From: Desulfobacula sp.
GTDB lineage: Bacteria; Desulfobacterota; Desulfobacteria; Desulfobacterales; Desulfobacteraceae
Direction of reading: 5' to 3'
Length of the DNA: 5,570 bases
Assembly: GCA_029940245.1 (NCBI GenBank)
Contig: JAOZRF010000217.1
Span: 1-5,570 of the forward strand
A program made the position numbers and the translations under genes. Below the pieces are notes generated by a model. That model ran no database searches, was not told the origin of the DNA, and saw only the letters and a program-made list of their open reading frames with translations. Each line of letters opens with the position of its first letter. Positions within the stretch are counted from its first letter, which is position 1. Below are positions 1 to 5,570 of this stretch, piece by piece.

Positions 1-2
1 AC

Positions 3-707
3 TTTTTCAATATTAAAAAAATTGAACTTTCAGGTGCAAAAAGAATTTCAAAAAAAGCCCTTCTCAATTTTGCAGGTCTGACCTTTGAAAAAAATATCCT
101 GGCAATGAATTTATTGTCCTTTGAAAAGAAAATTATTTCCCATCCCTGGATTCTATCAGCCCGTGTAAAAAGAAATCTGCCGTCTGTTCTATCCATATCC
201 ATTATTGAGCATGAACCCATTGCCATTATTAAAATTGAAAACCGGGCTGATATTTTAATTAATACCCATGGAAAACCGTTTAAAGAATATAACCCGCTGA
301 AGGATAATATAAAAAATTTGCCCATTGTCACAGGGATAGACCTTGCAAAAGCCAATAATCTATATGGATTCAATGGGAGTTTATTTAATTCCATCATGGA
401 TTTTTTACAATCCTGTGACTGCAGCACGATAGGGCAGATAAATGCAGATCAAAATACCGGGATCACCATTGAGGCCAGGGATATCTATAACCAGCAGCCC
501 ATAGGCGAACAGGGAATCGTTCAAATTAAACTGGGGTTTGATAATTTTAAAACAAAACTGAATAAAGCAAAAAATATCAGTGAGTATATTGATAAAAACT
601 TTCCTGAAAAAACAATTTGTGCCATGGATCTTTTTAATATTGAAAAAGTTTTTGTAAAAACAAAATTCAACGATGCTCTGCACAACAATTTAGAAAAGGG
701 GGCGTGA
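3..707 (+). CDS. ftsQ: Cell division protein FtsQ, partial (5' end outside window)
   Basis: This is the C-terminal 234 residues of FtsQ, the bitopic inner-membrane divisome protein that connects cytoplasmic FtsA/FtsZ to the periplasmic FtsB/FtsL and septal peptidoglycan synthesis. The frame is open to the left edge. An internal ATG at 105 is not the start, because POTRA-like sequence continues upstream of it (FFNIKKIELSGAKRIS, then a hydrophobic NILAMNL stretch). Counting from base 3, residues 1-71 form the POTRA domain and end in the hallmark HPWI, VKRNLPSVLSISIIEHEP run. The FtsQ beta domain follows, with ILINTHGKPF at about 84-93, NLPIVTG at 105-111, a VQIKLGFDNFKTKL strand-helix at 173-186, and MDLFNIEKVFVK near the end. 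The cytoplasmic tail and transmembrane segment lie outside the window. The TGA stop is one base before the ftsA start, so the two are in one operon. Family assignment is strong; the true length cannot be seen. Confidence 0.93.
   Translation, partial: FFNIKKIELSGAKRISKKALLNFAGLTFEKNILAMNLLSFEKKIISHPWILSARVKRNLPSVLSISIIEHEPIAIIKIENRADILINTHGKPFKEYNPLKDNIKNLPIVTGIDLAKANNLYGFNGSLFNSIMDFLQSCDCSTIGQINADQNTGITIEARDIYNQQPIGEQGIVQIKLGFDNFKTKLNKAKNISEYIDKNFPEKTICAMDLFNIEKVFVKTKFNDALHNNLEKGA
696..702 (+). promoter_or_regulatory. Ribosome binding site of ftsA (decides the TTG start)
   Basis: AAGGGGG lies six bases before TTG at 709, at good Shine-Dalgarno spacing. It sits inside the last codons of ftsQ. 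The next in-frame ATG in ftsA (residue 19) has no such site and would remove the first nucleotide-binding motif, so this site supports the TTG start. Confidence 0.75.
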
Positions 708-708
708 T

Positions 709-1935
709 TTGCAGGCAAATGAAAAAATAATCGTGGGCCTGGATATCGGCACAACCAAAATTATGGCCGTTGTCGGGGAAATGCTTGAGGATGAAATCAA
801 CATTATTGGTGTCGGCTCCCACCCATCCACGGGACTTCGAAAAGGAATTGTTGTCAATATTGAATCAACTGTGGATTCAATCAAAAAAGCAGTGGAAGAG
901 GCAGAACTCATGGCAGGATGTGATATTTCATCGGTTTATGCAGGTATTGCAGGAAACCATATCAAAGGTCTTAATTCCCATGGACTCATCGCCATCAAGG
1001 GTCGTGAAATTACAGACCAGGATGTTGACCGTGTCATTGATGCGGCAAAAGCAATTGCCATTCCGGCTGACAGAGAAATTCTTCACGTCATCCCCCAGGA
1101 ATTTATTGTTGATGACATGGAATCCATTCAAAACCCTGTGGGCATGACAGCTATCCGCCTTGAAGCCAAAATTCACATTATAACCGGTGCCGTATCTTCA
1201 GCCAGAAATATTGTCAAGTGCTGCAATAAGGCAGGGCTTGAGGTTTGTGACATTGCCCTTGAATCCCTGTCCTCGGGTGAAGCCGTTCTTACGGATGAAG
1301 AAAAGGAACTGGGATGTATCGTCGCTGATATGGGTGGCGGGACAACTGATTTGGCTCTCTTCATAAATAATAATTTAAAATTTATATATAATCTTCCCCT
1401 GGGAGGGCACAACCTGACCAATGATATTTCCATTGGTCTTCGAACACCGCTTCCAGAAGCTGAAAAAATAAAAATCGAGCATGGCACCTGTATCCCGGAA
1501 AATGTAAAGAGCGGTGCAACCATAGATGTACCCGCGGTTGGTGGAAGATCTCCTAAAAAACTTTCAAAAAGGATTCTATCTGAAATCCTTGAACCCAGGG
1601 TAGAAGAAATTCTTTCTCTTTTAAAAAAAGAATTATTTGCCAATGGGCTTGAAAATTCATTTCCGGCAGGGTTTGTCCTCACCGGTGGAAGCGTGCTTCT
1701 TGACGGCATCACTGAACTTGCGGAATCTATTTTCAATGTGCCTGTACGAATTGGAGAACCTGATAAAGTCGGGGGGCTGAAGGATATTGTTAAAAACCCG
1801 GCCTATGCAACAGGTGTAGGGCTTGTCCTTTTGGGTTCCAGTGCAAGCTGGCGAAATAATTTTCAAAATTCACAGGCTCAAGGATTTACCGGAATATTAA
1901 ACAGAATGAAACAGTGGTTTATAAATATAATTTAA
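709..1935 (+). CDS. ftsA: Cell division protein FtsA (actin-like ATPase, Z-ring membrane anchor)
   Basis: FtsA, 408 residues, is a cytoplasmic actin/Hsp70-fold ATPase that binds the C-terminal peptide of FtsZ, tethers the Z-ring to the inner membrane and recruits later division proteins. Visible motifs are phosphate-1 LDIGTTK at 11-17, phosphate-2 VADMGGGTTDLALF at 205-218 and the adenosine motif GFVLTGGSVLLDG at 321-333. The FtsA-specific 1C subdomain lies at about 84-162 and includes VIPQEFIVDD and IHIITGA. The last 13 residues (ILNRMKQWFINII, 396-408) follow a polar linker and form a typical amphipathic membrane-targeting helix. Length is normal for the family. The start is TTG at 709: it has a good ribosome binding site, and the next Met (residue 19) would delete phosphate-1. 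The gene starts one base after the ftsQ stop and ends 16 bases before ftsZ, the standard ftsQ-ftsA-ftsZ order. No truncation or missing motif was seen. Confidence 0.97.
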   Translation: MQANEKIIVGLDIGTTKIMAVVGEMLEDEINIIGVGSHPSTGLRKGIVVNIESTVDSIKKAVEEAELMAGCDISSVYAGIAGNHIKGLNSHGLIAIKGREITDQDVDRVIDAAKAIAIPADREILHVIPQEFIVDDMESIQNPVGMTAIRLEAKIHIITGAVSSARNIVKCCNKAGLEVCDIALESLSSGEAVLTDEEKELGCIVADMGGGTTDLALFINNNLKFIYNLPLGGHNLTNDISIGLRTPLPEAEKIKIEHGTCIPENVKSGATIDVPAVGGRSPKKLSKRILSEILEPRVEEILSLLKKELFANGLENSFPAGFVLTGGSVLLDGITELAESIFNVPVRIGEPDKVGGLKDIVKNPAYATGVGLVLLGSSASWRNNFQNSQAQGFTGILNRMKQWFINII

Positions 1936-1941
1936 TTTTAC

Positions 1942-1949
1942 GGGGGTGA
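1942..1949 (+). promoter_or_regulatory. Ribosome binding site of ftsZ
   Basis: GGGGGTGA differs by one base from the anti-16S complement GGAGGTGA, and its GGGGG core ends five bases before ATG 1952. An in-frame GTG at 1946 lies within this site and has no ribosome binding site of its own, so the ATG is preferred as the ftsZ start. The near-ideal site fits the high FtsZ output expected relative to FtsA and FtsQ. Confidence 0.75.
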
Positions 1950-1951
1950 AA

Positions 1952-3205
1952 ATGGCTTTTTCTTATGTGGAAAACGAAAATGCAGCAAAAATCAAGGTTA
2001 TTGGCGTTGGGGGTGCCGGCGGTAATGCAGTGAACAACATGATTGATGCAAAACTCAAAGGCGTAAAATTCATTGTTGCCAACACGGATTTACAGGCGCT
2101 TGAAGCATCCAGGGCTGAAGTAAAAATTCAGATTGGAAAAGAACTGACACAAGGACTTGGTGCGGGTGCTGATCCCAAAAAGGGACAACAAGCAGCAGAA
2201 GAGAGTGAAGATGAACTGAGGCAGGCTTTAGAGGACAGCCACATGGTCTTTATTACTGCAGGCTTTGGTGGTGGTACTGGGACAGGAGCTGCTCCGATTA
2301 TTGCTAAAATCTGTAAAGATCTTGGGATACTGACTGTGGCAGTTGCGTCTAAACCTTTTTCTTTTGAAGGAAAAAAAAGAGAAAAACAAGCCCTGGCAGG
2401 CATTGAAAACCTTCATGGAATTACAGATACAGTTATTATCATTCCAAATGACAGGCTCCGGGGAATTGCAACCAAAGGTGCCAGAATGGTTGATATGTTC
2501 ATTAAAGCAGATGAGATTCTCCACCATTCCGTAAAGGGTATTACAGACCTGATTATGATGCCGGGCCATGTTAACCTTGATTTTGCAGATGTCAGAACCA
2601 CCATGCAAAAAGCCGGCAAGGCATTGATGGGTATTGGTATCGCATCCGGGGAAAATCGTGCTGTGGAAGCTGCTGAAAGGGCAATTTCCCATCCGCTTCT
2701 TGAAGATATTTCTATTTCCGGAGCAAAAGGCGTGTTAATGAACATTACATCCAGCTCTGATCTGACACTTGATGAGATGACACAAGCATGTGACCGGATA
2801 TACAAGGAAGTCGGAGATGAAGCAGAAATCATCTGGGGCCAGACATTTGATGAAGAACTGGGAAATGAAATGAGGATTACTGTCATTGCAACAGGTATTG
2901 ACTCTGAAGACTTCAAAGCATCCGATAACATACATCATTTTGATCCGGTCGCTCAACCCGCTGCATATCAACCGGCAGCATCAAATCCACAGCCGGTTAC
3001 ACAATCTTCCGAAACTATTGCCCGGGGGAAATTGAGAACTCCTTCCCAGGAGGAGCTTGCAAACTGGAATGAATTTGACAATCCTGTCATTGTTAAACAT
3101 AAAAAAGCTGTTGGATATGATGACCTTTTAAATGATTACAGTTCAGTTCCCTTTGATAACAATGATCTGGAGGTACCAACATTTCTCAGAAGAAAAGCTG
3201 ACTGA
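1952..3205 (+). CDS. ftsZ: Cell division protein FtsZ (tubulin-like GTPase)
   Basis: FtsZ, 417 residues from ATG 1952, is the tubulin-homologous GTPase that polymerises at mid-cell into the ring that organises septation. The N-terminal GTPase domain contains IGVGGAGGNAVNNM at 17-30, the VANTD loop at 42-46 and the tubulin signature GGGTGTG at 106-112 (preceded by AGF). It also has VIIIPNDRL at 161-169 and the T7 synergy loop NLDFAD at 208-213, whose acidic residues complete the GTPase site of the next subunit. The second domain runs to about 318 and ends in MRITVIATG. A variable linker of about 85 residues follows, with a short QPAAYQPAA duplication at 335-343. The conserved C-terminal peptide LEVPTFLRRKAD (406-417) is the FtsA binding tail. 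All catalytic features are present and length is typical. The gene is 16 bases after ftsA and 3 bases before the radical SAM gene, in the same operon. Confidence 0.98.
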   Translation: MAFSYVENENAAKIKVIGVGGAGGNAVNNMIDAKLKGVKFIVANTDLQALEASRAEVKIQIGKELTQGLGAGADPKKGQQAAEESEDELRQALEDSHMVFITAGFGGGTGTGAAPIIAKICKDLGILTVAVASKPFSFEGKKREKQALAGIENLHGITDTVIIIPNDRLRGIATKGARMVDMFIKADEILHHSVKGITDLIMMPGHVNLDFADVRTTMQKAGKALMGIGIASGENRAVEAAERAISHPLLEDISISGAKGVLMNITSSSDLTLDEMTQACDRIYKEVGDEAEIIWGQTFDEELGNEMRITVIATGIDSEDFKASDNIHHFDPVAQPAAYQPAASNPQPVTQSSETIARGKLRTPSQEELANWNEFDNPVIVKHKKAVGYDDLLNDYSSVPFDNNDLEVPTFLRRKAD

Positions 3206-3208
3206 TAA

Positions 3209-4900
3209 ATGGGTAAAAAGCTTAAACCGGCTCGAACTTTTGGCTCAAATAAAAATAAAATTCAGGAACAGGGAGCCATTGTTAAAAAAGGGAAGGGGCT
3301 TATAAAAGCAGCACTTGTATATCCCAATACCTATAAAGCAGGCATGTCCAGTCTGGGATTTCAGACGGTTTACAAGCTTGCAAATAAAATTAATTTTCTG
3401 GCCTGTGAAAGGGTCTTTATGCCGGACCCAAAGCAGAAAACACAAAATCTCAATAGTGAGCTACCGGTCAAAAGTATTGAAAGCGGTTTAAACCTTAATC
3501 AATTTGATATCATCCTGTTTTCAATATCATTTGAAAACGACTTTATCCATATTGTTCAACTCCTTGAAAGAGCAGGCATCCCCCTGCGATCACCCGATCG
3601 AAACCACACCCACCCCCTGGTGGTTGCAGGGGGAGTCGCCTGTTTCCTAAACCCTGAACCCATTGCTCCATTTATGGACTGTTTTCTTTTAGGAGAAGCA
3701 GAATGCCTTGTGGAACAATTCTTTGATATATTTTTTAAAAAATCTGATAAAAATTCTTTTTTACACACTTTGGAAAAAAAAATTCCAGGGGCCTACGTAC
3801 CCTTTCTTCACACGAACAAAAAAACCTTTCAAATCAAGGTGCAATACCTTAAAAATCTTGATCTGATAACAACCGCCACCTGTATTCTGACTTCTGAAAC
3901 GGCTTTTAAAGATGCCTTTCTTATAGAAACCCTTAAGGGTTGCCCCCATGGCTGCAGGTTCTGTAGTGCAGGATTTATTTACAGACCACCCAGAATATAT
4001 CCTAGTAAAAATATTTATGCCGCCATGGATACAGCTTTTGGCAAGACAGATAAAATAGGGCTTGTCAGTTCAGCGATTGCTGATCATCCCGACATAACAA
4101 ATATTTGCGATTATGGTCTCAGACACCATTTTAAACTCTCTTTTTCATCCCTCAGGGCAGATAAGCTGACCAATGAATTTATCCTGGCTCTTTCCAACGC
4201 AAAGGTGAAAACTGCCACCATTGCCCCGGAAGCAGGATCAGCACGAATGCGCGATATTATAAATAAAAAAATTAATGAGCACGATATTCTCAGTGCTGCC
4301 CAAAGGCTTGTCAATGCCGGTATCATAAATTTAAAGCTCTATTTTATGATCGGCCTTCCCTTTGAACTTGACCAGGACATTCTGGCCCTAGTGGATCTCA
4401 CCAAAAAAATTAAATCTGTTTTTCTTGAGGCATCAAAAAAACAAAAAAAAATCGGCACCATTACCTTAAGTGTGAACCCCTTTATTCCCAAACCATTCAC
4501 CCCTTTTCAATGGGCCGGCATGACGGATGAGGTCACCTTAAAAAAAAGAGTTACACTGATCCGGCAAGGCCTGAAAAAAATCGCCAATGTAAAAATTAAT
4601 ATTGAATCATTGAAAAAAGCAAAGATTAATGCCCTTCTTTCCCTGGGAGATCAAAAGGCTGCTGACCTTATCGAATCTGCTTTAAAGGATGGCTGGTCCT
4701 TTACCATGAAGCAGAACAAAACCTATTGTGATTCGATTGTCTATCGAAAAACCCCGGTTGATTCCCCCCTGCCCTGGGATTTTCTTGACAATCGGGTCAA
4801 AAAAGAATTCCTTGCAGAAGAGTTTAAAAAATCCGGACAGGAAAAAAAATCACCTGCCTGCCCCATGATTGACTGTGCCAGATGTAACACCTGCATTTAA
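3209..4900 (+). CDS. Radical SAM protein with B12-binding-like N-terminal region, uncharacterised
   Basis: This 563-residue protein is a radical SAM enzyme of unknown substrate. The [4Fe-4S] motif CPHGCRFC (Cys245, 249, 252; CX3CX2C) is followed by SAGFIYRPPR. Other core elements are IAPEAGSARMRDIINK at 338-353, YFMIGLPFE at 378-386 and VNPFIPKPFTPFQWAGM at 422-438. Residues 1-170 (AALVYPNTYKAGMSSLGFQ, FDIILFSISFENDF, VVAGGVACFLNPEP, LLGEAE) resemble the Rossmann-like, often degenerate cobalamin-binding domain of the uncharacterised rSAM family I recall as TIGR03960. No DxHxxG cobalamin ligand motif is visible. Many relatives are longer through a C-terminal DUF2344 part, which is absent here. 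The tail carries C551-X4-C-X2-C-X2-C, possibly an extra Fe-S site. ATG 3209 is three bases after the ftsZ stop with only a weak purine-rich stretch before it, so translation may be coupled to ftsZ. A GGAGGT at 3169-3174 is too distant to act directly. The domain call is firm; the function is not known. Confidence 0.9.
   Translation: MGKKLKPARTFGSNKNKIQEQGAIVKKGKGLIKAALVYPNTYKAGMSSLGFQTVYKLANKINFLACERVFMPDPKQKTQNLNSELPVKSIESGLNLNQFDIILFSISFENDFIHIVQLLERAGIPLRSPDRNHTHPLVVAGGVACFLNPEPIAPFMDCFLLGEAECLVEQFFDIFFKKSDKNSFLHTLEKKIPGAYVPFLHTNKKTFQIKVQYLKNLDLITTATCILTSETAFKDAFLIETLKGCPHGCRFCSAGFIYRPPRIYPSKNIYAAMDTAFGKTDKIGLVSSAIADHPDITNICDYGLRHHFKLSFSSLRADKLTNEFILALSNAKVKTATIAPEAGSARMRDIINKKINEHDILSAAQRLVNAGIINLKLYFMIGLPFELDQDILALVDLTKKIKSVFLEASKKQKKIGTITLSVNPFIPKPFTPFQWAGMTDEVTLKKRVTLIRQGLKKIANVKINIESLKKAKINALLSLGDQKAADLIESALKDGWSFTMKQNKTYCDSIVYRKTPVDSPLPWDFLDNRVKKEFLAEEFKKSGQEKKSPACPMIDCARCNTCI
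3579..3634 (+). repeat. Competing GC-rich inverted repeats inside the radical SAM gene
   Basis: CCCCCTG occurs at 3580-3586 and again at 3613-3619, and both can pair with the single CAGGGGG at 3627-3633. The inner pairing gives a 7-bp stem with a 7-base loop. The outer pairing extends to 9 bp (TCCCCCTGC with GCAGGGGGA) around a 38-base loop. The two folds exclude each other. There is no T-run after it, so it is not a terminator. It encodes the conserved family segment GIPL...PLVVAGGV, which may explain it by codon choice alone. The structure is seen in the sequence; any function is speculative. Confidence 0.45.
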
Positions 4901-4981
4901 ATTGAGATGACTTGATATCCAATCAGTTTCCATCAACTCTTATTCGACTGCTGATACAGGCATGACAACTGCCCCTCCTTT
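4901..4981. other. Convergent intergenic gap without a clear terminator
   Basis: These 81 bases separate the stop codons of the radical SAM gene (forward) and the holin-like gene (reverse). Only weak inverted repeats are visible: TTGAT (4912-4916) with ATCAA (4932-4936), and a 4-bp GGCA/TGCC pair further right. Neither has a strong GC stem followed by a T-run, so no intrinsic terminator can be called for either direction. Confidence 0.5.
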
Positions 4982-5314
4982 TCAGTAAATGATCCATTTT
5001 ATTAATGAATCCATAATCGTAATTAAAAATGCAGCAATCAATGTAGTCAAGACACCCTTAATTTCAAAATCTTCTATCAATTTATCGGTCAGCCAGAGAA
5101 GAAATGCATTAATCACAAATTTAAACAAACCAAAGGTGATAATGATAAACGGCAGGGTTAAGACAATAAGCAGCCAGCCGATTAAAAAATTAATAATGCT
5201 GTATACAAGAGCCACGATAATCGCTGTTATAAAACTCTTAATTCGAATTCCAGGAAGAAAATTAGCAACAAGAAAAATGGCAACACTTAAAATAATAATA
5301 TTAAAAATAAACAT
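4982..5314 (-). CDS. Small four-helix membrane protein, phage holin family 4 (YvlD-like)
   Basis: This 110-residue, very hydrophobic protein matches my memory of Pfam Phage_holin_4_2 (the 'mycobacterial 4 TMS phage holin superfamily IV' / YvlD type). Despite that name, members are mostly chromosomal membrane proteins of unknown role and not lysis proteins. Four membrane segments are visible at about 2-22, 28-47, 48-75 and 88-109. Family-typical pieces are FLPGIRI at 19-25, ALVYSIINFLIGW at 35-47 and LTLPFIIITFGLFKFVINA at 52-70, followed by LWLTDKL and a short FEIKGV loop before the last helix. Length is normal for the family. The start is supported by AAGGAG five bases upstream. It converges on the radical SAM gene, and nothing phage-like is nearby, so a lysis role is unlikely. 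A forward reading frame over the same bases is its antisense shadow. Confidence 0.88.
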   Translation of the reverse strand: MFIFNIIILSVAIFLVANFLPGIRIKSFITAIIVALVYSIINFLIGWLLIVLTLPFIIITFGLFKFVINAFLLWLTDKLIEDFEIKGVLTTLIAAFLITIMDSLIKWIIY

Positions 5315-5319
5315 AGAAT

Positions 5320-5325
5320 CTCCTT
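5320..5325 (-). promoter_or_regulatory. Ribosome binding site of the holin-family gene
   Basis: On the minus strand AAGGAG is followed by five bases and then ATG (5314-5312). This is a near-consensus Shine-Dalgarno site and fixes the start of the small membrane protein. No convincing -35/-10 pair was found in the AT-rich leader to its right (5326-5411). Confidence 0.75.
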
Positions 5326-5411
5326 ATAATTATTGATGATGATTTTAATCCACACAAATATCGGTATTCATCTTAAGCAAAAATAACCAACACATTTAAT
5401 CCTGCATAGCA

Positions 5412-5558
5412 TCATTTTTGTGAAGGATATTTGGTTTTCCTATGATCAAGGTTCTTCTGATAATACCCAGGGTTCTTTTTCCCTGCATTTTGCTTACCAT
5501 ATTTCCAGTAAACCTTTCCGTCGACAAAGGACAGTCTATTAAATGCGTGATCTTCCAT
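5412..5558 (-). CDS. Possible small basic ORF, unassigned
   Basis: A 48-codon minus-strand frame starts at ATG 5558 and ends at TGA 5412-5414. The product is lysine- and tyrosine-rich (MEDHAFNRLSFVDGKVYWKY at the start, PGYYQKNLDHRKTKYPSQK near the end) and would be strongly basic. The VDGKVYWKYGKQNAG piece loosely recalls the start of HNH-endonuclease-like phage proteins, but the HNH residues are missing and I do not claim that family. No ribosome binding site precedes the ATG, and an in-frame TGA sits in the last three bases of the window (5568-5570). A second minus-strand frame, open from the right edge (5569) to TAA at 5396-5398, overlaps it completely and ends in IIRRTLIIGKPNILHKNDAMQD-like sequence. 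That frame could instead be the 3' end of a gene beyond the window. At most one is likely to be real. Confidence 0.22.
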   Translation of the reverse strand: MEDHAFNRLSFVDGKVYWKYGKQNAGKKNPGYYQKNLDHRKTKYPSQK

Positions 5559-5570
5559 CCACAGTTTTCA

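Noticed and set aside
105..107. ATG at 105 as the start of ftsQ
   Set aside because: POTRA-domain sequence continues upstream in the same frame to the window edge, and no ribosome binding site precedes this ATG. The gene is simply cut by the edge.
1387..1392. TATAAT inside ftsA as an internal promoter for ftsZ
   Set aside because: No -35 element lies at a usable distance; the nearest TTGGCT is about 30 bases upstream. It arises from AT-rich Tyr/Ile/Asn codons.
1708..1733. TTGACG with TCTATT inside ftsA as a promoter for ftsZ
   Set aside because: The spacing is 20 bases and the -10 match is poor; both fall in conserved coding sequence.
1946..1948. GTG at 1946 as the ftsZ start, two codons before the ATG
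   Set aside because: The GTG is part of the GGGGGTGA ribosome binding site and has none of its own; ATG 1952 is correctly spaced from it.
3928..3941. 14-bp perfect palindrome AACCCTTAAGGGTT just before the radical SAM cysteine codons
   Set aside because: It lies in codons of the conserved ETLKGC segment. A perfect 14-bp palindrome is expected about once in every 16 kb by chance, so it needs no explanation.
4944..4981. AAAGGAGGGG on the minus strand followed by an ATG
   Set aside because: Although it looks like a strong ribosome binding site just after the holin-family stop, the frame it would serve stops after seven codons, and longer frames run antisense through the radical SAM gene.
4982..5314. 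Prophage or lysis cassette based on the holin family name
   Set aside because: The family is mainly chromosomal membrane proteins, and no endolysin, integrase, attachment site or other phage gene is visible nearby.
5468..5485. CAGGG/CCCTG inverted repeat with an 8-base loop as a terminator
   Set aside because: The stem is only 5 bp and no T-run follows it on either strand.

Overview
The window reads as the 3' end of a division and cell wall (dcw) cluster from an AT-rich Gram-negative bacterium. Four forward genes, ftsQ (5' end cut off by the window edge), ftsA, ftsZ and a radical SAM enzyme gene, lie almost end to end with gaps of 1, 16 and 3 bases. This spacing implies one transcription unit entering from the left. 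The gene order, the sequence style of FtsQ/FtsA/FtsZ and the large radical SAM gene directly after ftsZ suggest a sulfate-reducing Desulfobacterota lineage (Desulfobacteraceae-like). That placement is inference from pattern memory, not from a search.

Region by region: bases 3-707 encode the periplasmic part of FtsQ. Bases 709-1935 encode FtsA from a TTG start, and 1952-3205 encode FtsZ. Bases 3209-4900 encode a 563-residue radical SAM protein with a B12-binding-like N-terminal region and a C-terminal cysteine cluster. After an 81-base convergent gap with no convincing terminator, 4982-5314 encodes on the minus strand a 110-residue membrane protein of the 'phage holin family 4' (YvlD-like) type. 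The last 250 bases hold only the leader of that gene and two overlapping minus-strand reading frames, neither of which can be assigned.

Functionally, FtsZ forms the cytokinetic ring and FtsA, an actin-like ATPase with a visible C-terminal amphipathic helix, tethers it to the membrane. FtsQ links the ring to the periplasmic septal peptidoglycan machinery. The radical SAM protein is probably co-transcribed with them and its translation may be coupled to ftsZ, but its substrate is unknown. The small membrane protein is convergent and is probably an independent unit.

Most of the window is ordinary. The items most worth a second look are the radical SAM enzyme behind ftsZ, its C-terminal cysteine motif, a pair of competing GC-rich hairpins inside its coding sequence, and the unresolved frames at the right edge. 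No CRISPR array, tRNA, rRNA, insertion sequence or prophage signature was seen.
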